A stretch of DNA of 64,000 nucleotides from Anderseniella sp. Its GTDB lineage: Bacteria; Pseudomonadota; Alphaproteobacteria; Rhizobiales; Aestuariivirgaceae. A program made the translations under genes and the position numbers. The stretch is taken from the NCBI GenBank assembly GCA_028289645.1, contig JANQOK010000013.1, positions 186,001-250,000 of the forward strand. Reading direction: 5' to 3'. Numbering within the stretch: position 1 is the first letter of the stretch; every line of letters begins with the position of its first letter. A model generated the notes under the pieces. The model had not been told where the DNA came from. It did no database searches and was given only the letters and a program-made list of their open reading frames with translations. Below, in pieces: positions 37,897 to 45,781 of the stretch.

Positions 37897-39441
37897 ATGT
37901 ACTCAATGACCGGCAGAGCGAGAACAAAAGTAGCAGCACACAACGCCAACCTGGCGATGCGAACAATGGCGCGGGTGACGCTGTTTGCCTTTGTGGTGCT
38001 GGCAATCTGGGCGCTTGGCGTGCAGGCGGCGCGCGCGCAGGGGCCAGCTCCCGTTGCGGATCTGGCCGAACAATTGTCACCTGCCGTGGTCAATATCTCG
38101 ACCAGTCAGAAAGTTTCAGGGTCCGATGGTGTACCGGTCCCCAATGTGCCGGAAGGCACCCCGTTCCGGGAGTTTTTTGAAGAGTTTTTCAAGAAGCAGG
38201 AGGAACAAGGCCAGGCGCCGCGCAACCGGCCCAACCGGCGCCGCAATGCGAATTCGCTGGGTTCGGGATTTGTGATTGATGCAGGCGGCACGGTTATCAC
38301 AAACAACCACGTTATCGACGGCGCTGACGAGATCGAGGTGATCTTCAATGACGGCCGCCGGCTGAAGGCGGAGTTGGTTGGCAAGGACGCCAAGACTGAT
38401 ATCGCAGTCCTGAAGGTCAAATCCGACACGCCGTTGCCGTTTGTTGAGTTTGGTGATTCATCTACATTGCGGGTCGGCGACTGGGTTATGGCCATTGGCA
38501 ACCCGTTCGGGCTGGGCGGCACGGTTACCCTGGGTATCGTTTCGGCCATGAACCGCAATATCAATGCGGGTCCTTACGACGATTTCATCCAGACCGATGC
38601 ATCTATCAACCGGGGCAATTCCGGCGGCCCGCTGTTTTCCATGGATGGCAAGGTCGTCGGCGTCAACACGGCAATTATTTCGCCGTCAGGCGGATCAATC
38701 GGTATCGGATTTTCGGTGCCCAGTGCCACGGCACGCAATGTCATTGACCAGTTGATCGAGTTTGGCGAAACCCGCCGAGGCTGGCTTGGCGTGCGGATAC
38801 AGAACGTGACTGAGGATCTGGCGGAAAGCCTCGGACTGGACAAGGCCCACGGTGCACTGGTGGCCGACGTGACCGCAACCAGCCCGGCCGAAAAAGCCGG
38901 CGTCAAGGCCGGCGATGTAGTGGTTACGCTGGACGGCAAGGAAATGAAGGACAGCCGTCAATTGTCGCGTGCAGTCGGGCAACTGGCGCCGGATACCAAT
39001 GTTGTCGTCGGCGTGCTCCGCAAGGGCAAGCCATTGGACATCGAGGTCACCCTGGGCCGGCTTGAAACCGGTGAAAAGCTGGTGCAGGCCGCCGACAGCA
39101 AGAAAGCTGCTGAAGCGGCAGGTACGGCCGACGTCGAGATACTGGGCCTCAAGGTCGAGGAACTCAGTGACGAGTTGCGCTCCAAGTTCAAGGTGCCGGA
39201 AAAGGTTCAGGGTGTGATTGTTTCAGAGGTAGATGCTGAAGGTGCTGCTGCCGACAAGCAGTTGCGTCCCGGTGACGTGATTGCCGAGGTGGGCGATGTA
39301 AAGGCATCTTCTCCGGCGGAACTGGCCAAGGCGGTGGATGACGCGGTCGAGGCCGGAGACAACTCAATCCTGATGCTGGTGCTGCGGGCTCAACGCAACT
39401 TTGATCCGCACTTCATAGCCCTGCGCCTGAAGAAGAAGTAA
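37897..39441 (+). CDS. degP: Do-family (DegP/HtrA) periplasmic serine protease
   Basis: This quality-control protease and chaperone has about 514 residues, with an N-terminal signal (ARVTLFAFVVLAIWALGVQA, then ARA). The trypsin-like triad is His in VITNNHVIDGADEI, Asp in DAKTDIAVLKV and Ser in INRGNSGGPLF. Two PDZ domains follow (RRGWLGVRIQNV; LGLKVEELSDELR). AGGAG lies before the ATGs at 37897 and 37906; the former is used, but the choice is uncertain. It follows hflKC and the DUF2065 gene. Confidence 0.94.
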   Translation: MYSMTGRARTKVAAHNANLAMRTMARVTLFAFVVLAIWALGVQAARAQGPAPVADLAEQLSPAVVNISTSQKVSGSDGVPVPNVPEGTPFREFFEEFFKKQEEQGQAPRNRPNRRRNANSLGSGFVIDAGGTVITNNHVIDGADEIEVIFNDGRRLKAELVGKDAKTDIAVLKVKSDTPLPFVEFGDSSTLRVGDWVMAIGNPFGLGGTVTLGIVSAMNRNINAGPYDDFIQTDASINRGNSGGPLFSMDGKVVGVNTAIISPSGGSIGIGFSVPSATARNVIDQLIEFGETRRGWLGVRIQNVTEDLAESLGLDKAHGALVADVTATSPAEKAGVKAGDVVVTLDGKEMKDSRQLSRAVGQLAPDTNVVVGVLRKGKPLDIEVTLGRLETGEKLVQAADSKKAAEAAGTADVEILGLKVEELSDELRSKFKVPEKVQGVIVSEVDAEGAAADKQLRPGDVIAEVGDVKASSPAELAKAVDDAVEAGDNSILMLVLRAQRNFDPHFIALRLKKK

Positions 39442-39464
39442 GCACTACACAAACTCCGAAGTCC

Positions 39465-39491
39465 GGCGGTCGGGCAATTTTCCCGGCCGCC
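39465..39491 (+). terminator. Probable terminator after degP
   Basis: GGCGGTCGGG and CCCGGCCGCC pair with one G-U wobble around a 7-base loop, followed by TTGTGTTTG. It lies 24 bases after the degP stop and before the convergent serB end. Confidence 0.6.
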
Positions 39492-39562
39492 TTGTGTTTG
39501 TGCTGTCGCAATACTGTGCGGCTGGGAGTTTGCCGGGAACACACATCCGGTCTCGCCCCGGT

Positions 39563-40465
39563 CTAGTGGTGACGGGCAAATTCGTCTCGGGTGAAGCCTT
39601 GCAGGTAGAGCAGGGCGGTCAGGTCGCCATGGTCAATCTGAATATCCACTTCCTGTTTTACGGCAGGCTTGGCATGAAGCGCCACGCCGGCACCGGCGGT
39701 CTTGAGCATGGGAATGTCATTTGCGCCGTCGCCGACGGCCATGGCCTCGTCCATTGAAAATCCGAATGTGCTGGAAATGCGCCGTAGCGCCGCCACCTTG
39801 GCATCGCGGCCAAGCACCGGGTCGGCGACTTCTCCAGTCAGCAGGTTGTCGCTGATAATCAGCTCATTGGCCTGGTGCTCGTGAAAACCCAGTTCGGCGC
39901 CGACATATGCGGTGAAGTGGGTGAAACCGCCGGAAATCAGCGCGCAGTAAGCGCTGTTCTGACGCATTGTCGCGATCAGGTCGCGTCCGCCGGACATGAA
40001 GCTGATGCGGTTGGCTATGACATCGCCGATGACACCGGACGGGAGGCCCTTGAGCGCCGCAACGCGCTCGCGCAGGGCATCTTCGAAATCCAGTTCGCCG
40101 TTCATGGCCCGGACGGTGATCGCCTTCACGGCATCTCCTGCACCGGCGGCGTCGGCCAGCTCATCGATACACTCCTGCTCGATCATGGTTGAGTCCATGT
40201 CGGCGATGAGCAGCTTCTTGCGCTGGTTTGCTGCGGAGACGACATTTACGTCAACCTGCCAGCGGGCGGCGGCCTTGCGAACCGCGCTGAGGACTTCAGC
40301 CGGTTTCGCATTGAACTCCACCTGCCAGGCATTTTGTTCATTCAGCCACTGGCCGGTATCCAGTTCGGTGCCGAGCTTCTCCATCAGCCTGCACGCGGCG
40401 TTGATGTGCTTTGTCTGCAATGAGGACTTTTGCGGACCGGCAATCAGCGATAGGACATGGGACAT
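39563..40465 (-). CDS. serB: Phosphoserine phosphatase
   Basis: This enzyme makes the last step of serine synthesis, from phosphoserine to serine. It has 300 residues. The HAD motif I is DMDSTMIEQECIDELA, motif III/IV is in MAVGDGANDIPML, and an N-terminal ACT-like part precedes them. The start at 40465 (MSHVLSLIAG) matches the usual N-terminus; the open frame continues upstream only through the miaA region. Its ATG shares the CATG at 40463-40466 with the divergent miaA ATG. Confidence 0.94.
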   Translation of the reverse strand: MSHVLSLIAGPQKSSLQTKHINAACRLMEKLGTELDTGQWLNEQNAWQVEFNAKPAEVLSAVRKAAARWQVDVNVVSAANQRKKLLIADMDSTMIEQECIDELADAAGAGDAVKAITVRAMNGELDFEDALRERVAALKGLPSGVIGDVIANRISFMSGGRDLIATMRQNSAYCALISGGFTHFTAYVGAELGFHEHQANELIISDNLLTGEVADPVLGRDAKVAALRRISSTFGFSMDEAMAVGDGANDIPMLKTAGAGVALHAKPAVKQEVDIQIDHGDLTALLYLQGFTRDEFARHH

Positions 40466-41384
40466 GGGAAGTACTCGATTGAAAACCGCCATTCTTATTG
40501 CAGGCCCGACAGCGAGCGGCAAGTCGGCTGTTGCCATGGACGTTGCCGAGCGTCTGAATGGTGTCGTGATCAACGCTGATGCGATGCAGCTGTACGCAGG
40601 CCTGGATGTGCTGACGTCACGCCCGTCGCGGGAAGATGAAGCCAGGGTTCCGCACAGGTTGTTCGGGCGTGCGCCGGCCGGAGATGCCTGGTCGGCGGGA
40701 CGCTGGCTTGAAGCGGCGAGCAGGGAAGTCTCGACCGCCTGGCAGGCGGGCAAGGTTCCGGTGATCGCTGGTGGAACGGGGTTGTATTTCAAGGTGCTGG
40801 AGGAGGGCCTGTCACCGATACCCGCAGTGCCGGACGAGGTTCGTGATCATTGGCGGGACCGGCTGCGGGTAGAGGGGGCGAACGCACTTCACGGCGAGCT
40901 TGTCCGCAGAGCGTCCAATGATGCGGGGCGCATCGAACCGGCTGATGGCCAGCGTGTAGTGCGGGCACTTGAAGTGCTGGATGCGACCGGTAAAACACTT
41001 GCCGATCATTTTGCACTGGCGCGGCAGGGCTCGGTGCTTGCCAATGCGGACGTGCGGCGGCTGGCACTGACACCGGCTAGAGAAGAATTGTACCGGTCTT
41101 GCGATGCGCGGTTCGAGGTGATGCTGGAGCATGGCGCAATGGATGAAGTCGAAAAACTTGTCGCGCTGGATCTTGCGCCGGACCTGCCGGTCATGAAGGC
41201 AATCGGTGTCCAGGCACTGGCTTCGTACCTTGCCGGTGAGGTGCTGATGGAAGACGCCGTTGCACTGGCGCAAAAGCAGACGCGCAACTATGCCAAGCGG
41301 CAGATGACCTGGATCCGAAACCAGATGTCAGACTGGCCAAAGGCCGAAACCCCACAGCAGGCACTTGAGGTTCTGATCAGATGA
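40464..41384 (+). CDS. miaA: tRNA dimethylallyltransferase
   Basis: This enzyme adds a dimethylallyl group to A37 of tRNAs reading U-starting codons. It has about 306 residues. The P-loop is LIAGPTASGKSAVA; NADAMQLYAGLDVLTSRPS and GGTGLYFKVLEEGLSPIP are family motifs. The ATG at 40464 overlaps the serB start on the other strand; a TTG at 40479 is an alternative start that would separate the two. A much longer frame back to 39996 lies antisense to serB and is rejected. The GNAT gene start overlaps its stop. Confidence 0.94.
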   Translation: MGSTRLKTAILIAGPTASGKSAVAMDVAERLNGVVINADAMQLYAGLDVLTSRPSREDEARVPHRLFGRAPAGDAWSAGRWLEAASREVSTAWQAGKVPVIAGGTGLYFKVLEEGLSPIPAVPDEVRDHWRDRLRVEGANALHGELVRRASNDAGRIEPADGQRVVRALEVLDATGKTLADHFALARQGSVLANADVRRLALTPAREELYRSCDARFEVMLEHGAMDEVEKLVALDLAPDLPVMKAIGVQALASYLAGEVLMEDAVALAQKQTRNYAKRQMTWIRNQMSDWPKAETPQQALEVLIR

Positions 41385-41914
41385 ACGAAGTTGTTGACGC
41401 CGGGCCGGATGATGCAGAAGTCCTGGCACAGGTGCATGCGGCAAGCTGGAAAGCAACCTATCGCGGCATCCTGCCGGACACCTATCTGGACAGCGAGGTT
41501 GACGGCGAGCGGGCGCGCTACTGGCGCGCGGCGTTGGCTGCGAGCAAATACCCGATCTTGAAAATGGCCTGCAAAACCGGTTCGGTTGTCGGCCTGATCG
41601 CCTTGCATGACGATCCTGAAGACGATGGTTATGACTACACCATCGAACACCTGCATCTGTTGCCGGACAGCAAAGGCCGGGGCCTTGGCCGAACGCTTAT
41701 GAAAGAGGCTGCAATGGCCGCGCGGGCCGCCGGGGCCAAGACCATTTGCCTGTGGGTGTTTGAGGACAATGCCGCGGCAATCGGCTTTTACGAGCGGCTT
41801 GGCGGCGTTACCGATGCCCATGGCACCGACAAGTTTGCCGGCGGCGACGCCCCGGACAGGCGAATTGGCTGGCCTGACCTGGACGGCCTGATCGCCCGCT
41901 GCGGGGGCAGGTGA
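41381..41914 (+). CDS. GNAT family N-acetyltransferase
   Basis: This is a 177-residue GNAT protein. The acetyl-CoA loop is LLPDSKGRGLGRTLMKEA, and the C-terminal part VFEDNAAAIGFYERLGG is typical. An early ASWKATYRGILPDTYLD segment is common in small-molecule acetyltransferases of this group. It starts at an ATGA overlap with the miaA stop. Substrate unknown. Confidence 0.88.
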   Translation: MNEVVDAGPDDAEVLAQVHAASWKATYRGILPDTYLDSEVDGERARYWRAALAASKYPILKMACKTGSVVGLIALHDDPEDDGYDYTIEHLHLLPDSKGRGLGRTLMKEAAMAARAAGAKTICLWVFEDNAAAIGFYERLGGVTDAHGTDKFAGGDAPDRRIGWPDLDGLIARCGGR

Positions 41915-41915
41915 G

Positions 41916-43427
41916 ATGACATGCAGGCTTCTGCTGGCTGAGATCATGCACGAGACCAATACGTTCAATCGTATTGCCACCGTGAAAGCCGATTTTGAAA
42001 CCCGTTACTGGCATGAAGGCACCGAGGCTGCGTCGGCACTTGCCGGCACCAACACTGAAATCGCGGGTTTCATCGAGGCCGCAAAACAATATGACTGGAT
42101 GCTTGAGATACCGCTTGCGGCTTCGGCTAGTCCTTCAGGGCCGATGGCGGCCGGCGACTGGGAGCAGGTGAAGCGGCTGATACTGGAGCCGTTGCGGCAG
42201 GGACGGCGGTTCGATGCCATCGTGCTGGTTCTGCATGGCTCGATGGTCACCAAAACGACCCTGGACGCTGAAGGTGACCTGTTGTGCGAAGTGCGGGCAC
42301 TGGCAGGGGCAGAGACACCGATTGCAGTGACGCTCGACATGCATGCCAATGTGTCTGAGGCGATGATCGCGGCTGCCGACATGATGATGGCCTACCGCAC
42401 CTACCCGCATGTGGACCAGCGTGAGCGCGCTTTGCACATGGCGCGGTTGATACAGGATGTGTTGCGCGGCGGACCGCGGCCCAGCCTGGTGAAGGCGCGA
42501 ATGCCGATGATGGATGCGGCCAATCACGGCCAGACGGCGCCTGGACAGCCGATGCCGGGGCTGCTGAAACTATCGGAAGAACTGGAAACCCGCGATGGTG
42601 TCATCTGCGTGTCGATCCAGATCGGGTTTCCGTGGTCGGATGTGCCCGACATTGGTCCCAGCGTGGTGGTGACGGCGAGTGATGATCAGGCCGGTCGGGA
42701 AGCCGCACAGGAACTCATGCAGGCAGTCTGGCAAAGCCGGGCCGACACCCAGCTTGAATTTGCCACGCCCGCTGAGGCCATGGCACTGGCGGGGCGCGGC
42801 AATTCCGGAGACAAGCCGCTGGTCCTGGCCGACTTTGCCGACAACCCGGCCGGTGGAGCCTATGGCGACAGCCCGAACCTGTTGCGCGCCATGATCGGTG
42901 CGAAACTCGAACGTGCGGCCTTTGCCACCATCAGCGATCCTGCCAGTGTCGAGGCGGCGGCAGCTGCCGGTGCCGGCGCCAAGCTAAGGCTCTCGCTGGG
43001 CGGAAAGGGTGCACCTGTCCTGACACCGCCGCTGGATGTGGAGGCGGAAGTGATCAGGCTGACAGATGGAGGGTTTACCTGTGCCGGCCCCATGTGGCGG
43101 GGTGTGAGATTCTCCATGGGCGCAACCGCGGTGCTGCGGATTGCAGACATAGACGTGATCGTCTCGTCGGTGCCGACCGCCGTCATGGACCTGAATGTGT
43201 TCAGGTCTGTCGGCATAGAGCCAAAGGAACTGGCTACAATCGGCCTGAAAAGCCGAAATCATTTCAAGGCCGCCTATGGTCCGATTGCCCGAGAGACCAT
43301 GCTGGTGGACGCCGGCGGGATCGCTTCCATGCGGCTGCAAGAGTTAACATTTCGGAACGTTCCAAGGCCGATATGGCCACTGGAAAATTCAGACCTTGTT
43401 AAGGAATTGCTCACAATGAAGCCATAG
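41916..43427 (+). CDS. M81 family metallopeptidase (MlrC-like)
   Basis: This 503-residue protein resembles the MlrC/microcystinase C family. The N-terminal motif AEIMHETNTFN and the later TLDMHANVSEAM contain probable zinc ligands. AYRTYPHVDQRERA and PMMDAANHGQTAPGQPM are also family-typical. Members hydrolyse small peptides or amides; few substrates are known. It begins 1 base after the GNAT stop. Confidence 0.9.
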   Translation: MTCRLLLAEIMHETNTFNRIATVKADFETRYWHEGTEAASALAGTNTEIAGFIEAAKQYDWMLEIPLAASASPSGPMAAGDWEQVKRLILEPLRQGRRFDAIVLVLHGSMVTKTTLDAEGDLLCEVRALAGAETPIAVTLDMHANVSEAMIAAADMMMAYRTYPHVDQRERALHMARLIQDVLRGGPRPSLVKARMPMMDAANHGQTAPGQPMPGLLKLSEELETRDGVICVSIQIGFPWSDVPDIGPSVVVTASDDQAGREAAQELMQAVWQSRADTQLEFATPAEAMALAGRGNSGDKPLVLADFADNPAGGAYGDSPNLLRAMIGAKLERAAFATISDPASVEAAAAAGAGAKLRLSLGGKGAPVLTPPLDVEAEVIRLTDGGFTCAGPMWRGVRFSMGATAVLRIADIDVIVSSVPTAVMDLNVFRSVGIEPKELATIGLKSRNHFKAAYGPIARETMLVDAGGIASMRLQELTFRNVPRPIWPLENSDLVKELLTMKP

Positions 43428-43481
43428 AATCCGGATATTGCCGAAAGTCATAGGGGCGTTTCCACCAGAGGAGCGGAGATC

Positions 43482-43997
43482 GTGTATTCTACAGTCTTGA
43501 AATCTATGGTCGTGGCTGCATTGGGTGCCACCGTGTTCATGACCACCATTGATACTGCGTCGGCCCGCGACGGGCGTTGCCATCGCGAAGCCAAACGCTA
43601 TGCGGACAGCCGCATTGACCGTGGCCAGGAAGCATTGGGTACTGCGGTCGGCGGAGCAGCCATCGGCGCCATTATCGGTGGCGTTCTGGGTGGCGGCAAG
43701 GGTGCTGGCAAAGGCGCCATTATTGGCGGGTCGACTGGTGCTGTCGGCAGCACGGTTGGTACCGCCGGGCCATGGCAGCGTCACTATGACCGCGCCTATG
43801 ACGATTGCCTTGACCGCTACGAGCCGGTCCGCGCGCCGGTGCGTGAAGAGCCTGTCAGGCTGTATCGCGATGATGCCATCGAGCCCTGGACCGACGAATG
43901 GTACGACTATTGCCGTGCCCGCTACCGGTCATTCAATGCGCGTACCGGTACGTTTACCGGCTATGACGGCATCAAGTATTTCTGTCAGGCTCAGTAA
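43482..43997 (+). CDS. BA14K-like secreted protein with glycine zipper
   Basis: This 171-residue exported protein starts with GTG preceded by GAGGAG. It has a signal peptide (SMVVAALGATVFMTTIDTAS, then A), a glycine-zipper stretch (GTAVGGAAIGAIIGGVLGGG and onward), and a C-terminal BA14K-type motif (YDYCRARYRSFNARTGTFTG, then YDGIKYFC). BA14K proteins are known as lectin-like immunoreactive proteins in Brucella and relatives. It is a single-gene unit with a terminator. Confidence 0.87.
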   Translation: MYSTVLKSMVVAALGATVFMTTIDTASARDGRCHREAKRYADSRIDRGQEALGTAVGGAAIGAIIGGVLGGGKGAGKGAIIGGSTGAVGSTVGTAGPWQRHYDRAYDDCLDRYEPVRAPVREEPVRLYRDDAIEPWTDEWYDYCRARYRSFNARTGTFTGYDGIKYFCQAQ

Positions 43998-44025
43998 GCC
44001 GTTACGGCAGTAAGTATTGAGCTTT

Positions 44026-44060
44026 GCGGCGGTCAGGGAAACCCGGCCGCCGCTCCTTTT
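44026..44060 (+). terminator. Rho-independent terminator
   Basis: GCGGCGGTCAGGG pairs with CCCGGCCGCCGC (one bulge, one wobble) around an AAA loop, followed by TCCTTTT. It ends the BA14K gene and faces the end of the cupin gene. Confidence 0.75.
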
Positions 44061-44096
44061 GGTACTTGCAGGCTCGCAACCGCCATTCCGGTCCGA

Positions 44097-44567
44097 TCAA
44101 TAGGGCGTACCGTCCTTGCGGGTAAATTTCGCCTCCTTGTAGCGGTTCGGCTGGCAGTGCAGGTCGACATCGGGATAGTTGCCCTCATCGCGGTCATCGC
44201 GGCTGCCGACCTCCAGGATGGTCGCCGGTTTGCCTGAACGGTTCTCGATGCAGTGACCGTCTTCCACGCCGGCGGGAAACCCGGCGCACATGCCTTTGGT
44301 CAGCAGCTGAGAACCTCCGTCGGTCACCAGTGTCACCTCGCCGTCGAGCACATAGATGAATTCGTCCTCGTGGGAGTGCCAGTGCCTGAGCGAGGTGGCG
44401 CTGTCGGGATCTATCTCCGTGATATTGACCCCGAACTGGCTCAGACCCAGCACAGCGGTCAGCATCCGCTTGGCCCGTCCTGACGTTGATGCCTTGAAGG
44501 GACGAGGATATCCGGATCCGATCTTTGCCTCGATCAGGGCAGGGTCAAGGGCGGGTGACTTCAGCAT
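44097..44567 (-). CDS. Cupin domain protein
   Basis: This is a single-domain cupin of about 156 residues. Metal-binding motif 1 is seen as LRHWHSHEDEFIYVLDGEVT (HxHxxxxE) and the second motif region as GFPAGVEDGHCIENRSG. The start at 44567 has AAGGAG six bases upstream. Many relatives are annotated only as cupins; function unknown. Confidence 0.88.
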   Translation of the reverse strand: MLKSPALDPALIEAKIGSGYPRPFKASTSGRAKRMLTAVLGLSQFGVNITEIDPDSATSLRHWHSHEDEFIYVLDGEVTLVTDGGSQLLTKGMCAGFPAGVEDGHCIENRSGKPATILEVGSRDDRDEGNYPDVDLHCQPNRYKEAKFTRKDGTPY

Positions 44568-44871
44568 GGCAATCTCCTTGCGCAGCGCGCGGCGCGGGTC
44601 ATCTGGCGGCTTCAGATTTGGATGGTGTGGGTGTGAGACACTTGCACAGATTGCGGCAACGTCCAACTCCGCAATGACTTGGATTGAGAAAACAACGAAG
44701 GCGTTTGACCACGGCGGCCCGTGCGGCAGCGACAAATCGGGCGTTGTGGAGTTCGTCCCTGGTTTTCGGGCAATTTCGGAGTGTGAGAATGTTCACTTAC
44801 CATAGGTAATCCAGCAGGCAGGCTTCACGGCACGGTTATCGATTTGTGATTTTCAGTGAAGGAGAAGTCCC
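44568..44871. other. Divergent intergenic region between cupin and RTX genes
   Basis: No convincing gene is seen in these 304 bases; short open frames in them have no start signals or family features. Near the RTX side are two palindromes, GTGA-N6-TCAC at about 44783-44796 and TTACCATAGGTAA at 44797-44809. They are placed where promoter or operator sites would be expected. Confidence 0.4.
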
Positions 44872-45546
44872 ATGCCCCTCGGCCCCAAACACCAACTCGA
44901 CGAGTACCTGATTTCGGATACGCTTCAGTTCAAGGACTTCGTTCCACCGTTTGCATTCAACCTGCATATCGGCACCAAGTTTCGTGATCACATGACAGGC
45001 GATCTCACCGCCGAAACGTTCTGGGGTCTGGCCGGCAATGACGAGATTTTCTCCTATGGCGGAAATGATTCCGTTTATGGCGGTGAGGGCAATGACACGG
45101 TCTTCGCGGGCAACGGCAACGATCTCGTTGAAGGCGGCGAAGGTGACGACACAATTTTCGGCGAAGGTGACGACGACACCCTCAATGGCGGCGATGGCGA
45201 TGATTCAATATCTGGCGGCGATGGCAATGACATCATCAATGGCGGGGCAGGTGAGGACAATATCAATGGTGGTCAGGGCAATGACAGCCTGACCGGCGGC
45301 GCCAAGGCTGACACATTCTGGTTCGATCACCTGAACGGATGGGGCAAGGACACCATCACCGATTTTCAGGATGGCATCGACATGATCAGCTTTGAGCAGA
45401 ACCCGGAACTGGGACCGGCCATCACATTTGATGATCTGACCATCACCCAGATGGGAAGCAAGGCGCTGATTTCATACAATGGCAGCTATATCTATGTGAA
45501 CGGCGTGTCAGCTGGACAGCTGACGGAAGACAATTTTGTCTTCTAA
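44872..45546 (+). CDS. RTX calcium-binding repeat protein, probably type I secreted
   Basis: This 224-residue protein has an N-terminal region of about 50 residues. About ten GGxGxDxxx nonapeptide repeats (residues 52-147) bind calcium in a beta-roll. The C-terminal domain (ADTFWFDHLNGWGKDTITDF and onward, ending TEDNFVF) is typical of RTX proteins exported by type I systems. There is no Sec signal. AAGGAGAAG precedes the ATG. No obvious enzymatic domain is present, so it is a minimal RTX protein. No exporter gene lies nearby. Confidence 0.9.
   Translation: MPLGPKHQLDEYLISDTLQFKDFVPPFAFNLHIGTKFRDHMTGDLTAETFWGLAGNDEIFSYGGNDSVYGGEGNDTVFAGNGNDLVEGGEGDDTIFGEGDDDTLNGGDGDDSISGGDGNDIINGGAGEDNINGGQGNDSLTGGAKADTFWFDHLNGWGKDTITDFQDGIDMISFEQNPELGPAITFDDLTITQMGSKALISYNGSYIYVNGVSAGQLTEDNFVF
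45025..45312 (+). repeat. RTX nonapeptide-coding repeats
   Basis: A tandem series of 27-base units encodes GGxGxD(D/N)xxx repeats with repeated GGCGG...GGCAATGAC or GGTGACGAC patterns. They are calcium-binding coding repeats, not a CRISPR or noncoding array. Confidence 0.85.
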
Positions 45547-45605
45547 AGACACACCGGCTCAGGCGTGATTATTGGCTATTGTTTAACTCAATCGGCATTT
45601 GCCGG

Positions 45606-45635
45606 TTGACGCAGGCAAAATATTGCGCTTATGGT
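45606..45635 (+). promoter_or_regulatory. Putative ilv leader promoter
   Basis: TTGACG at 45606-45611 and TATGGT at 45630-45635 are separated by 18 bases. They would place the transcript start at about 45642, right at the ATG of the leader peptide (45643). The -35 matches consensus at 5 of 6 positions and the -10 at 4 of 6. The prediction is by eye only. Confidence 0.45.
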
Positions 45636-45642
45636 CGCGCCC

Positions 45643-45693
45643 ATGAAAAACATTCTAGTAGTGGTACGAACGCGCTCCGCCGGGTCAGTCTGA
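45643..45693 (+). CDS. Branched-chain amino acid leader peptide
   Basis: This 16-codon frame reads MKNILVVVRTRSAGSV and then TGA. Five consecutive codons for Ile, Leu, Val, Val and Val are the products controlled by the ilv genes downstream, the hallmark of an attenuation leader. No Shine-Dalgarno sequence precedes it, and the predicted transcript start coincides with its ATG, so it may be translated leaderless. Its stop lies in the first hairpin, with terminator structures before ilvI. Confidence 0.85.
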   Translation: MKNILVVVRTRSAGSV

Positions 45694-45745
45694 ACTGACC
45701 TGAATAAGGTGGTGCGCGTACATGGCTCCCTCGGGGGCCTTTTTT
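45668..45745 (+). terminator. ilv transcription attenuator
   Basis: Inside the leader RNA, GGTCAGT (45683-45689) pairs with ACTGACC (45694-45700). Around it GAACGCGCTCCGCC (45668-45681) pairs with GGTGGTGCGCGTAC (45708-45721) with two mismatches and one wobble. A terminator follows: GGCTCC and GGGGCC (45724-45739) and a run of six T. A ribosome stalled at the Ile/Leu/Val codons would cover the 5' arm of the outer stem and so alter folding; which alternative pairing prevents termination was not resolved. Confidence 0.8.
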
Positions 45746-45781
45746 ATTGTCTGAAGCGAGCCTAAAAGAGAACCGGGAACG

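Noticed and set aside
39996..40463. N-terminal extension of miaA
   Set aside because: These 156 residues lie antisense to serB and are unlike MiaA, whose family sequence starts just before the P-loop.
45025..45312. Regularly spaced repeats resembling a CRISPR-like array
   Set aside because: The units are 27-base coding repeats for calcium-binding nonapeptides, in frame, with no unique spacers.
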